The translations under genes were made by a program, and so were the position numbers. This document shows positions 56,343 through 64,000 of a stretch of 64,000 nucleotides of DNA, in pieces. The DNA is taken from the NCBI RefSeq assembly GCF_001570425.1, contig NZ_BCSX01000001.1, positions 1 through 64,000 on the forward strand. The letters run 5' to 3'. The DNA comes from Mycolicibacterium brisbanense. GTDB lineage: Bacteria; Actinomycetota; Actinomycetes; Mycobacteriales; Mycobacteriaceae. The number at the start of each line of letters is the position of its first letter. Position 1 is the stretch's first letter. The notes beneath the pieces are model-generated. The model was given only the letters and a program-made list of their open reading frames with translations. It did not search any database and was not told the origin of the DNA.

Positions 56343-57257
56343 TCAGTGTCCTTTCAGGTTCTGGTGGAAAAACGGAACTGCTTCGGCCACAGCGAGATCG
56401 ACGTATTTGGGTACGTCGTAGAAGTCCATGTGGGTGGCGCCGTCGACGATCACCAGTTTCTTGTCACTGCGGACCCGCGAATGCAGCCCGGTGGTGGCCC
56501 ACAGTGATCCCGCGTCGCTGCCCGCGACCATCAGGATCGGCTGGGTGAGCAGGTCTTCGACGAGGTGAAACGCGTCGAACGCGAAGATCTTCGACAGGCT
56601 CTTGCTCATCAGATATTTGTTCTGCGCGTTCGGATGCTGTGCTCGCGGGGTCAGGTAGTAGTCGGCGGCCTGCTTCAGGTCGTATGGGGTGTCGGCATCG
56701 AGCTGCGCGGGGACATAGGGAGCAAACGCCACTTCGGCGCCGCGTGCCTCGGCGGTGCGCTGAGCGGCGGTGGCTTGCAGGGTGGGCAGCGCATCGGAGT
56801 CGACTCCGGTGCCGTACCAGCCCCGGCGCCACGATGCGCCGATGTTGACCGCACTGACCGTGCCGACCGCCTTGATGCGGTGATCGGTCATGGTGGCTGT
56901 GACCGCGTAGCCGCCGCCGGCACAGACACCCCAGACACCGATGCGCTCCGCGTCGACGTAGTCGAGCGACTGAAGGTAGTCCACCGCGGCCCGGATGTCC
57001 TCCACGCGGGCATCCGGATCCTCCAGATGATGCGGATCGCCGCCGCTGTCGCCCTGATAGGACGCGTCGAAGGCCAGCGTGACGAAGCCCTGTTCAGAGA
57101 GCTTTCCGGCATACAGACCGGCAGTCTGCTCCTTGACTCCCCCGCCGGGGTGCACGGTGACCAGTGCCGGGTAACTCTGCTCCGGATCGAAGTCCGGCGG
57201 CAGAAAGAGGTTGCCCGCCATGCTGATCGGGCCGTTGGCAAAGGTGACGGAATCCAT
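56343..57257 (-). CDS. Alpha/beta hydrolase (dienelactone-hydrolase-like)
   Basis: This is a hydrolase of 304 aa with a Cys-type nucleophile elbow, IGVWGVCAGGGYAVTA (GxCxG, as in dienelactone hydrolases). It also has the AFDASYQGDSGGDPHHLEDP lid-strand segment and a C-terminal DGATHMDFYDVPKYVD His. The substrate is unknown. Related proteins occur as stress- or antibiotic-associated hydrolases. ATG 57257 has GAGGAG seven bases upstream. It is followed directly by a frameshifted paralogue, so this is a tandem duplication. It diverges from an XRE-type regulator, the probable controller. Confidence 0.88.
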   Translation of the reverse strand: MDSVTFANGPISMAGNLFLPPDFDPEQSYPALVTVHPGGGVKEQTAGLYAGKLSEQGFVTLAFDASYQGDSGGDPHHLEDPDARVEDIRAAVDYLQSLDYVDAERIGVWGVCAGGGYAVTATMTDHRIKAVGTVSAVNIGASWRRGWYGTGVDSDALPTLQATAAQRTAEARGAEVAFAPYVPAQLDADTPYDLKQAADYYLTPRAQHPNAQNKYLMSKSLSKIFAFDAFHLVEDLLTQPILMVAGSDAGSLWATTGLHSRVRSDKKLVIVDGATHMDFYDVPKYVDLAVAEAVPFFHQNLKGH

Positions 57258-57404
57258 GCTGCGCTCCTCGGCTGTCGGGGTGGCTCGGTTTTCTGATCTC
57301 TGAAGGTCAGTCAACCGTGTCGACACCGTCGGCAACAGGACGCGCTTTACCGGGGTACCAGCAAACCCCCCTACACGTTGATGCCGCGTCCTAGGCTGGG
57401 ATCC

Positions 57405-58295
57405 ATGGACCCGCGCAAAGACATTCGGGAGTTCCTCACCACCCGTCGGGCCCGGATAACCCCGCAACAAGCAGGCATTCCGGACTACGGGGCGAAGCGA
57501 CGGGTCCCGGGGCTGCGCCGGGAAGAGGTCGCGTTGCTGGCCGGGGTCAGTGTCGACTACTACACCCGACTTGAGCGTGGCAACCTCACCGGAGTGTCGG
57601 ACACCGTGCTCGGCGCGGTGGCCAAGGTGCTCGAACTCGACGAAGCCGAACGGGCCCACCTGTGGGATCTGGTCCGGGCGTCGACAACCATCCGCAAGGC
57701 GCAGCCCAAGCCGACCACCGCGCAGATCCGCCCCAACCTCCAGCATGTTCTCGATGCGCTGGTGGGCGCCCCGGCCTGGGTCAGCAACGACCGACTGGAC
57801 ATCCTGGCCACCAATCGGCTGTGTGAGGCGCTCTACGCCGACGCGTTCGCCGGCCCGCAGCGGCCCGTCAACCTGGCCCGGTACATATTCCTCGAGCCGA
57901 AGTCACGGCAGTTCTTCTTGGACTGGGACCAGCACGCCGACAACGCGGTCGACATCCTGCGCACCTCCGCCGGACGTAACCCCTACGAGGAGCGACTCAC
58001 CAGACTGGTCGGTGAACTCTCCACGCGCAGTGACGATTTCCGGACCCGGTGGGGCGCCCACAATGTGCGCTTCCATCGCACCGGGGTCAAACGTATGCAC
58101 CACGCAGACGTGGGCGATCTCGACCTCACCTTCGAGGGCATGGAGGTGTCGTCCCATCCCGGGTTGACGCTGTATGTGATGACCGCCGAACCGGGATCGG
58201 CATCCGACGAGCGGCTCAGGATCCTGGCCAGCTGGGCATCACCGACCGAGAACGCGCCGCAGGCCGCCCGGGTGTTGCCGCCCGAACAAGACTGA
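57405..58295 (+). CDS. XRE-family helix-turn-helix regulator with MmyB-like ligand domain
   Basis: This is a regulator of 296 aa. The XRE HTH lies within residues 5-75 (EFLTTRRARITPQQAG, VPGLRREEVALLAGVSVDYYTRLERG). The second half, WVSNDRLDILATNRLCEALYADAF and LYVMTAEPGSASDERLRIL, is the MmyB-like ligand-binding domain that may bind a fatty acid or similar. ATG 57405 follows TAGGCT (57392-57397) at leaderless-mRNA spacing. It is divergent from the tandem alpha/beta hydrolases, the likely target. Confidence 0.9.
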   Translation: MDPRKDIREFLTTRRARITPQQAGIPDYGAKRRVPGLRREEVALLAGVSVDYYTRLERGNLTGVSDTVLGAVAKVLELDEAERAHLWDLVRASTTIRKAQPKPTTAQIRPNLQHVLDALVGAPAWVSNDRLDILATNRLCEALYADAFAGPQRPVNLARYIFLEPKSRQFFLDWDQHADNAVDILRTSAGRNPYEERLTRLVGELSTRSDDFRTRWGAHNVRFHRTGVKRMHHADVGDLDLTFEGMEVSSHPGLTLYVMTAEPGSASDERLRILASWASPTENAPQAARVLPPEQD

Positions 58296-58306
58296 CAGTC
58301 CAGCCG

Positions 58307-58822
58307 CTACAGCGGGACCAGGCCCCGCCGCCCGATGGTGTATTCCCCGCCCACGTGCGCGTGCAGATCACGTAGCCCCTGCGCGCACACCGCCCGCACG
58401 TCGGGGTCCAGATGCTCCAGAAGTGCCGCCAGTTCACGACGCCTGCGGCGAATCACCTTGCGCGCCAACGCTCGACCCGAAGGCGTCAGATCAAGGATCA
58501 CCACGGTGCGGTTACCCGGGTCGGCCCTGCGCAGCAGATGCCCGGAATCGGTGAGCCGGTCGGCCAGCCTGGTGACCGACGACGCAGCCAAACCCAGCGC
58601 ACGGGCAACCTCGACCGACGAGCACGGCCCGTTCTCGTACACCACGAGCAGCAGCCGGAACTGCGGCAACGACAGGTCATCGCCCAGCTGATCGATGCTG
58701 CGCAGCGCGACACCCGCGAGGTCCCGCGTGGCCACCTCGAACGCCTTCAGCTCGTCGCGGGTCGCCGGTCGCCTCTTATCAGCGGCGGGCGTGGGCTCGT
58801 GCACTTCCTGGTGTTGCGCCAT
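58307..58822 (-). CDS. MarR family transcriptional regulator
   Basis: This is a winged-helix regulator of 171 aa. The pattern LSLPQFRLLLVVYENGPCSSVEVARALGLAASSVTRLADRLTDSGHLLRRADPGNRTVVILDLTPSGRALARKVI is the complete MarR DNA-binding domain with wing. It diverges from the Ddn-type nitroreductase gene over 91 bases that contain a 19-bp imperfect palindrome, so it probably represses that gene, itself or both. Confidence 0.92.
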   Translation of the reverse strand: MAQHQEVHEPTPAADKRRPATRDELKAFEVATRDLAGVALRSIDQLGDDLSLPQFRLLLVVYENGPCSSVEVARALGLAASSVTRLADRLTDSGHLLRRADPGNRTVVILDLTPSGRALARKVIRRRRRELAALLEHLDPDVRAVCAQGLRDLHAHVGGEYTIGRRGLVPL

Positions 58823-58834
58823 CGCACCATTGCA

Positions 58835-58853
58835 GCATCAATCGAATCGATGC
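58835..58853. promoter_or_regulatory. Imperfect palindrome in the marR/nitroreductase divergent region
   Basis: GCATCAATCGAATCGATGC has five-base perfect outer arms (GCATC/GATGC) and two mismatched inner pairs around the centre at 58844. Its size and position, 13 bases from the marR start, fit a MarR operator. Confidence 0.45.
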
Positions 58854-58913
58854 GCTTGGATCACCGCGCCGCGTCGATGGAATAGCACGCCGACACCCGA
58901 TGTTGCGATCGGC

Positions 58914-59333
58914 GTGACTGATGCCGAGCTGAGCCCCACCGACTGGGTACGCGAACAGACCGAACAGATCCTCAAACAGGGCACCACCGACGGCGTCGAG
59001 ATCCTCGACCGCCCCGTTGTCCTGTTCACCACGACGGGCGCCAAGTCCGGCAAGAAGCGGTACGTGCCGCTCATGCGGGTGGAGGAGAACGGAAAGTACG
59101 CGATGGTCGCGTCCAAGGGCGGCGCGCCGGAACATCCGTCGTGGTACTACAACGTCAAGGCGAACCCGGCGGTGACCGCACAGGACGGCGACAAGGTCCT
59201 GCAGCTGACCGCACGCGAGCTCAGCGGCGACGAGCGTGAGCACTGGTGGAAACTGGCCGTCGAGGCATATCCGCCGTATGCCGAGTACCAGACCAAGACC
59301 GACCGGCAGATCCCCGTCTTCGTGGTCGAGTAG
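58914..59333 (+). CDS. Deazaflavin (F420)-dependent nitroreductase family protein (Ddn-like)
   Basis: This is a small F420H2-dependent reductase of 139 aa in the mycobacterial Ddn family. The signature PVVLFTTTGAKSGKKRYVPLMRVEENGKYAMVASKGGAPEHPSWYYN contains the F420 phosphate-binding TGAKSGK. The C-terminus YPPYAEYQTKTDRQIPVFVVE is also typical. The GTG at 58914 gives the family-typical length; upstream codons overlap marR and are not credible. It is followed by a strong terminator. Confidence 0.9.
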   Translation: MTDAELSPTDWVREQTEQILKQGTTDGVEILDRPVVLFTTTGAKSGKKRYVPLMRVEENGKYAMVASKGGAPEHPSWYYNVKANPAVTAQDGDKVLQLTARELSGDEREHWWKLAVEAYPPYAEYQTKTDRQIPVFVVE

Positions 59334-59350
59334 CAATCCCGACATCTGAA

Positions 59351-59382
59351 CCCGTCGGCGCATTGTGCGCCGACGGGTTTTT
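59351..59382 (+). terminator. Strong intrinsic terminator
   Basis: CCCGTCGGCGCA (59351-59362) and TGCGCCGACGGG (59366-59377) form a perfect 12-bp stem with the three-base loop TTG, followed by TTTTT. It ends the nitroreductase transcript on the plus strand. The hairpin could also act on the convergent gene, although A-runs on that side are lacking. Confidence 0.9.
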
Positions 59383-59396
59383 CATACGCGGGCCGG

Positions 59397-60485
59397 TTAG
59401 TCGGGCGCCTCGCCGCCGCAGGCCAGCGTCGGGTAGTAGGCACTGGTGACCCGGTTGCCACCGGCCTCCCTGGACTGCAGCATCGCGCGGGTCGCCAATG
59501 TCACCAGCGTGTCGACGACCTCTTCGGCCGGCAAGTCCGCCGCCGTGCGCAGGGGGCTGCACACCGACCCGATGCTCGTGGTCAGCCGCATCTCGGTGGT
59601 TTTGATCGACCCCCGGATTCGTCCCACCAGCGGCGAGGGATCGTTGGTCTTGAAGACGTCCGCGATGAGGAAGTCGGTGTCGCTGATGTGCGCCAGCGGC
59701 ACCTTGTGCCGGATGGTCTCGTGCAACGCGCGGCCGACGGCCACCCGAGCGCTCAGCGTGCCGTGCATGCCTTCCATGTGGGTGAGCAGTTCCATGTCGT
59801 CGATGGACACCGCCACCACGACGAGGTACTGGTCATCGTGGCGGCTTGCCGCACCGAACATCGTGGCCGCGGCGATGTCGAAGGCCTCGCGGTTGAGCAG
59901 CCCGGTCAACGGCTCGATTTCGTTCGGATGCCGCATGGCGTCCGGGTCGATGAGGCGCACCGCCATCCGGCACATCAGCGACGTAAAGGTCAGGACGAGA
60001 GTGACGACGATCGCCCCGGCCACGCCAAGCAGGATGTCGATCATCCCGACTCGCACCGACAGATACAGAACGACGATTTCGCCGACCGCCAACGTCAATG
60101 CCCATACCCGCCGGCTGTGCAGGAAGGCCGCGTAGCTGGTGAGCATCGCGTAGATCGACATGCCGAGCAGGCCGATCGTCGGACTGGTGAGCAGCAGGCA
60201 CGTGACGATGATGCCGAGGGCGCCGACGACGACGATCATCCACGACTCGGTGCGGCTGGGCCATTGCAGCCTCCACCACCGCCACGCCATCACGACCCCG
60301 CCGAGCGTCACCAGGCCCGCCACGTAGCGCTCCGGGCCGTGCGGCCCCATCGAACTGGCAAGCAGGAGCAGCGGAACGACGCTCAACGCGAGCATCGACG
60401 CCGCGTTGAGCCGACGCATCCGGGTACGCAGCCCGAGGGCCGCCAGGTGTGCGGTGCGTCCGTAGTAATGGTCGTACGGGCTCAT
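59397..60485 (-). CDS. Membrane protein with degenerate GGDEF domain
   Basis: The protein (362 aa) has about six transmembrane helices in residues 25-190, then a GGDEF-type domain (EPLTGLLNREAFDIAAATMF ... VVVAVSIDDMELL). At the position of the GGDEF signature the sequence reads HISDTDFLIAD, so the catalytic motif is changed to SDTDF. Diguanylate cyclase activity is doubtful, and a sensory or structural role is more likely. ATG 60485 (MSPYDHYYGR) is the family-like start; a longer frame is open upstream. It is convergent with the nitroreductase gene, with a terminator between. Confidence 0.82.
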   Translation of the reverse strand: MSPYDHYYGRTAHLAALGLRTRMRRLNAASMLALSVVPLLLLASSMGPHGPERYVAGLVTLGGVVMAWRWWRLQWPSRTESWMIVVVGALGIIVTCLLLTSPTIGLLGMSIYAMLTSYAAFLHSRRVWALTLAVGEIVVLYLSVRVGMIDILLGVAGAIVVTLVLTFTSLMCRMAVRLIDPDAMRHPNEIEPLTGLLNREAFDIAAATMFGAASRHDDQYLVVVAVSIDDMELLTHMEGMHGTLSARVAVGRALHETIRHKVPLAHISDTDFLIADVFKTNDPSPLVGRIRGSIKTTEMRLTTSIGSVCSPLRTAADLPAEEVVDTLVTLATRAMLQSREAGGNRVTSAYYPTLACGGEAPD

Positions 60486-60599
60486 GTCGCAACCACCACA
60501 CCGATGGTTGCCACGGATGGTCGTCGCGCCCGGCGGCTCAAGACATACGCCACCGCCGCATTCTCCCACCCTCGCCCCGCAAGGGCACGCGCCACGGCG

Positions 60600-61631
60600 T
60601 TATCTGGCCGAAGGCTGGTTCTGGGTGATGCAGTGGATGCCGCCGCCACGCTCGAACAACGGCCTGGCATCCACCGTCACGACGGTGCGGCCCGGGTACT
60701 GGTCGCCGAGGATCGCCACCGCGGTTTCGTCGACCGGATCGCCGAAACTGCACGCGATCACCCCGCCGTTGACCACCAGGTGGTTGATGTAGCTGTAGTC
60801 GACGAAACCCTCGGCGTCGGTCAGTGTCTGCGGAGCGGGCATCTCGGTGATCTGCCAGGGTCTGCCCGCGGCGTCGTGGCTGCGTTCCAAAACCGCCCGG
60901 ATCTCTTTGCTGACGAGATAATCCGGGTGATTCGCGTCCTGCTGCGTGTGGAGCAGCAGCCGGCCCGGTGCCGTGATCGCCGCGACGATGTCGACGTGGC
61001 CGCGGGTGCCGTAGCGCTCAGAGTCACGGGTCAGACCGCGAGGCAGCCAGATCGCGTGGGTCGCCCCGATGGTGCGGGCCAACTCGGCCTCGACGTCGGC
61101 GCGGGTCAAGCCAGGGTTGCGCCCGGGGTCGAGCTGCACGGTCTCGGTGACCAGCACCGTGCCCTCGCCGTCGACCTGGATGCCGCCACCCTCATTGACC
61201 AGCGGGGAGCTGATGACGGGAATGCCGGCCAGCTCCGCCACCGTGGCACCGATCTTCTCGTCGCGGTCCCACTGCGCCCAGTCCTGGGCGCCCCATCCGT
61301 TGAACACCCAGTCCACCGCCGCGACCGAGCCGTCGGCGCGATGCACGAATGTGGGCCCGATATCGCGCATCCAGGCATCGTTCAGTGGGGCCTCTTCGAT
61401 GTCGATGTCCGCCGACAGGTACTTCTGCGCCGCGGTCAGTTCGCCCGGGTCCACCAGCACGGTGACCGGCTCGAACTCGGCGACAGCATGCGCGACCGCC
61501 GCCCAGGCGGATCGGGCCTCGTGGTGCTCGGCTTCGGTGTCGCCGAGCGAGTAGCCCTCGCTGGGAAACGCCATCCAGACCCGGTCCTGCGCGGCCGTCT
61601 CGGCCGGCATGAGTGCGGGGGTATCGGTCAC
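60600..61631 (-). CDS. aguA: Agmatine deiminase
   Basis: This is a hydrolase of the arginine-deiminase-like fold (343 aa) converting agmatine to N-carbamoylputrescine and ammonia. The substrate motif APLNDAWMRDIGPTFV, VNEGGGIQVDGEGTVLVTE, the catalytic His in GTRGHVDIVAAI and the nucleophile Cys in GGGIHCITQNQPS at the C-terminus are all present. Its start lies 49 bases after the stop of an amidase gene on the same strand, so the two probably form an operon for agmatine or guanidino nitrogen use. Confidence 0.92.
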   Translation of the reverse strand: MTDTPALMPAETAAQDRVWMAFPSEGYSLGDTEAEHHEARSAWAAVAHAVAEFEPVTVLVDPGELTAAQKYLSADIDIEEAPLNDAWMRDIGPTFVHRADGSVAAVDWVFNGWGAQDWAQWDRDEKIGATVAELAGIPVISSPLVNEGGGIQVDGEGTVLVTETVQLDPGRNPGLTRADVEAELARTIGATHAIWLPRGLTRDSERYGTRGHVDIVAAITAPGRLLLHTQQDANHPDYLVSKEIRAVLERSHDAAGRPWQITEMPAPQTLTDAEGFVDYSYINHLVVNGGVIACSFGDPVDETAVAILGDQYPGRTVVTVDARPLFERGGGIHCITQNQPSAR

Positions 61632-61680
61632 TGGTCCTCCTCGGCTGTCAGCGACAGCATCTGCGAATGTGGTGTGTGAA

Positions 61681-63402
61681 CTACGGAAGGGGCGGAGTTC
61701 GCGGCGGCACGGTGCGCCGGTTCCCGGTCGCTTCGAACGCCGCGGCCAGCGACAACAGCGCGGTGTCGTCGTAGGCGCGGCCCGCGAAGGTCAGACCGAC
61801 CGGCATACCGATGTCGGCCATGGTGCCCATCGGGACGGTCACCGTCGGGATGCCCAGGTGCCGCGGCACCAGATTGCCGTTGGCCACCCACACGCCGTTG
61901 CGCCAGCCGAGATCGGCCGAGGCTTCGTTGACGTCCATGTCGGCGGGACCGACGTCGGCGACGGTCGGGAAGATCACCGCGTCCAGGCCGAGTCCGGACA
62001 TCCACTCCTCGAGATCGATCCGGCGGGTTTCCTCCAGACCCCGCAGGCCCTCCTCCAGGTGCGGGATCTTGGTGAAGTCCTCGATCGGGTGCTCGCGGAT
62101 GAAATCGGGATAGGTGGTGATGTCGTCGCCGAAACCCTCCGCGCGATCGGGCAACGCGCCCTCGGGGTGGACCCAGATGAGTGCGCCGTCGACGTCGGCG
62201 AGCCGATTGAGCTTCGGGTCGTCGTTGGCCCGCAGGAAGTCGTCCCAGGACCACGCCGACAGATCGAGGATCTCGCGATCCAGGAACTCCTTGCTGACCA
62301 GGCCCCGGGTACGCACGGTCGGCGCGCCGGGCCGGTCCCCTTCGTAGTTGGAGACCACGGGGAAGTCGACCAGCACGACCTCGGCGCCCGCGGCCTCCAG
62401 GTCGGCCTTTGCCGCATTGAACAGGTCGATGACCGACTGGCGGGTCTCGATCTTCTGCCCGGTGGCGCCGCCGATACCCGGATGTTCGCTGGTGCCGGCT
62501 TCGGGATCGGCATTGACATACATTTTCGGGACACCGAATCTCTTGCCTGCCAACGCTTTACGGGCCGCTTCACCATTCTCCGGCGCCAGCGCCGGATAGG
62601 AGGCGGGCCGCACGTCTGACGCCTTGGGAATCTCGACCCACGGCTGCGCGCGCCAGAAGTCGCCGCGAGTGTCGGGGTCGTCGGCGACGATGATGTCGAG
62701 CACCTCGAACATATCGGCCATGGTCCGGGTATGGGGTACGACGACATCCATGGTGGGCACCAGCGGCCAGTTGCCGCGCACCGAGATGACTCCGCGCGAC
62801 GGGGTGTAGGCGCACAGGGCGTTGTTGGTTGCCGGAGCCCGTCCGCTCGACCAGGTCTCCTCTCCCAGTCCGAACGCGGCGAAGCTCGCGGCGGTCGCCG
62901 TTCCCGAACCGTTCGACGAGCCCGAACCGAACGCCGAGGTGAGGTAGTCACCGTTGTAGGGGCTTTCCGCACGCCCGTAGACGCCGCGCTGCATACCGCC
63001 GTTGGCCATCGGTGGCATGTTGGTCAGCCCGATCAACACCGCGCCGGCCCCGCGCAGCCGCTCGATGGTGAACGCGTCGCGCTGGGCCACCAGATGTTCG
63101 AACGCATGTGCGCCCGCCGCCGCGGTGAGCCCTTTCGCCAGGTAGCTGTCCTTCGCCGTGTACGGGATACCGTCGAGCGGCCCGAGCGTCTGCCCACTGG
63201 CGCGTCGCTGGTCGGAGGCCCGGGCATCGGCCAGGGCATCGGGATTCATCACCACGAGCGCGTTCAGCCGGGGTCCGTTGCGGTCGTAGGCATCGATGCG
63301 CTCGAGGTATCGCTGCACAAGCTCTTCGCTTGTCACCGATCCGTCTTCGAGCGCGCGACGCAGCCGCGCAATGTCGGCCTCCACAACATCAAAGCGCGTC
63401 AC
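61681..63402 (-). CDS. Amidase (amidase signature family)
   Basis: This is a Ser-cisSer-Lys hydrolase of 573 aa, which releases ammonia from amides. The Lys is in LDGIPYTAKDSYLAKG near residue 85. The Ser-rich loop reads GSGSSNGSGTATAASFAAFGLGEETWSSGRAPATNN, a variant of the usual GGSSGGSAAAVA signature and of the GTDTGGSIRxPA strand. The unusual loop and a long central insertion (FWRAQPWVEIPKAS region) set it apart from GatA. It could hydrolyse N-carbamoylputrescine or a related amide made by the downstream deiminase (inference). Confidence 0.87.
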   Translation of the reverse strand: MTRFDVVEADIARLRRALEDGSVTSEELVQRYLERIDAYDRNGPRLNALVVMNPDALADARASDQRRASGQTLGPLDGIPYTAKDSYLAKGLTAAAGAHAFEHLVAQRDAFTIERLRGAGAVLIGLTNMPPMANGGMQRGVYGRAESPYNGDYLTSAFGSGSSNGSGTATAASFAAFGLGEETWSSGRAPATNNALCAYTPSRGVISVRGNWPLVPTMDVVVPHTRTMADMFEVLDIIVADDPDTRGDFWRAQPWVEIPKASDVRPASYPALAPENGEAARKALAGKRFGVPKMYVNADPEAGTSEHPGIGGATGQKIETRQSVIDLFNAAKADLEAAGAEVVLVDFPVVSNYEGDRPGAPTVRTRGLVSKEFLDREILDLSAWSWDDFLRANDDPKLNRLADVDGALIWVHPEGALPDRAEGFGDDITTYPDFIREHPIEDFTKIPHLEEGLRGLEETRRIDLEEWMSGLGLDAVIFPTVADVGPADMDVNEASADLGWRNGVWVANGNLVPRHLGIPTVTVPMGTMADIGMPVGLTFAGRAYDDTALLSLAAAFEATGNRRTVPPRTPPLP

Positions 63403-64000
63403 CGCGAAACCATCCTTCCAGGGTCCATCGATCCGGCTCCGCGCTGACCACGTGCCGGGGTGTGGCTAGACACTAATTGGTGGCGCAGCCGCGCGAAGGC
63501 ATTTGCCGCGACGTTCCGGTCACCGGGCACCGGCCTTGCCTTGGCCGTAACGCGCTGCTCAACGGGCGCCTGCCGCACTCGAGCCGGCACGGCACCCGAA
63601 CACAGGGGCCCTCGTTCATCACGGTCCGGGCTCCGTTTCGCATTCAGCCGCGCACCGAGATCGGAGAATGCCTTCGATCTCTGACAACTGTTGCACGTGA
63701 GCATATTTCGGTCGATGCCTGACCAATAGTGTTGACAGTTATCGCATTCCGTCTACACAAAGGTCCCGGAATGGCCGTTTGACCGAAACTGCAGTCATTA
63801 TCAGGTCATCCTGAAATTTACCTGTGTATCAATAGCTTTCGTGCGCCAAATGGTTAGCCCGGCTCGATTCCCATGCGCCACAACGGCTGAACACCTGTAA
63901 AGCGAGATATCGATGCAGGCCAGCGCCGATTGCGAAGAATTTCTCCGCGGGGATGTAACGGTCACGGCGTAACGGCCGATATCCATTGCGTCGATGCTGG
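63403..64000. other. 598 bases without a supported gene at the right edge
   Basis: No open frame here has family character or codon pattern. The stretch from about 63690 to 63860 is clearly less GC-rich than the flanks. TTGACA (63732-63737) and TACACA (63754-63759), 16 bases apart, could be a plus-strand promoter. The following ATG at 63771 opens only three codons. A small RNA or a leader for a gene beyond 64000 is possible but unsupported. Confidence 0.5.

Noticed and set aside
63399..63420. GlnR-like box (GTCAC...GAAAC) at the amidase start
   Set aside because: The spacing between the two parts is three rather than six bases, and it overlaps the start codon, so it does not fit the known site geometry.
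63460..63722. Small plus-strand frames in the right-edge intergenic DNA
   Set aside because: Two overlapping frames with Arg-rich, low-similarity translations and no ribosome-binding site. Nothing distinguishes them from noise.

Overview
The window is high-GC actinobacterial chromosome and most probably comes from a rapidly growing mycobacterium of the Mycolicibacterium type. The evidence is a 14-gene style nuo operon (only nuoF to nuoN is visible), an EthA-like Baeyer-Villiger monooxygenase, several F420/flavin LLM oxidoreductases, a deazaflavin-dependent Ddn-type nitroreductase, a PIG-L (MshB-like) deacetylase, and frequent GTG starts with ATGA/GTGA overlaps. I see no rRNA, tRNA, CRISPR array, insertion sequence, integrase or phage gene.

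Region 1 (1-11033, plus strand) is the distal half of the respiratory complex I operon: the nuoF 3' end, then nuoG, H, I, J, K, L, M and N. Two joints in this otherwise tightly packed operon carry extra DNA. The nuoF-nuoG joint holds a dispersed hairpin repeat that is read through by a 39-codon ORF. The nuoJ-nuoK joint holds three perfect 27-bp tandem repeats, read through by a 26-codon ORF. Both ORFs start directly after the upstream stop codon and end on the downstream start codon.

Region 2 (11042-13251) is a dispersed repeat followed by a minus-strand pair, an FAD aromatic-type monooxygenase and a TetR regulator, with a palindromic operator just upstream.

Region 3 (13363-37737) is a large catabolic supercluster. 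A LysR gene diverges from hydroxypyruvate isomerase, tartronate-semialdehyde-reductase-like and transketolase genes. Next comes a plus-strand operon of APC permease, mutarotase-like protein, aldose-dehydrogenase-like AKR, lactonase-like amidohydrolase and class III aminotransferase. After that come a GMC oxidoreductase with a gluconate-2-dehydrogenase subunit-3-like partner and an LLM enzyme. A minus-strand run encodes permease, aldehyde dehydrogenase, ketoglutarate-semialdehyde-type dehydrogenase and SDR. The cluster ends with an MFS exporter, a DapA-family lyase, a proline-racemase-family protein and a GntR/FadR regulator. A palindrome of the form TTGTCGACAA recurs at the promoters of these units and of gntR itself, so they look like one GntR regulon. 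Two of the enzymes point to 2-ketoglutarate semialdehyde as the shared intermediate, most likely from hydroxyproline; an oxidative pentose route is the alternative.

Region 4 (37753-63402) is a mosaic of accessory metabolic genes typical of environmental mycobacteria: a DUF2252 protein, zinc alcohol dehydrogenases, PIG-L, LLM monooxygenases, MFS, TetR/MarR/XRE regulators, an APH-like kinase, EthA-like BVMO, monoamine oxidase, alpha/beta hydrolases (a tandem pair, one frameshifted), DUF2235, a Ddn nitroreductase, a GGDEF-like membrane protein with a degenerate signature, agmatine deiminase and an amidase. The last 598 bases hold no gene I can support.
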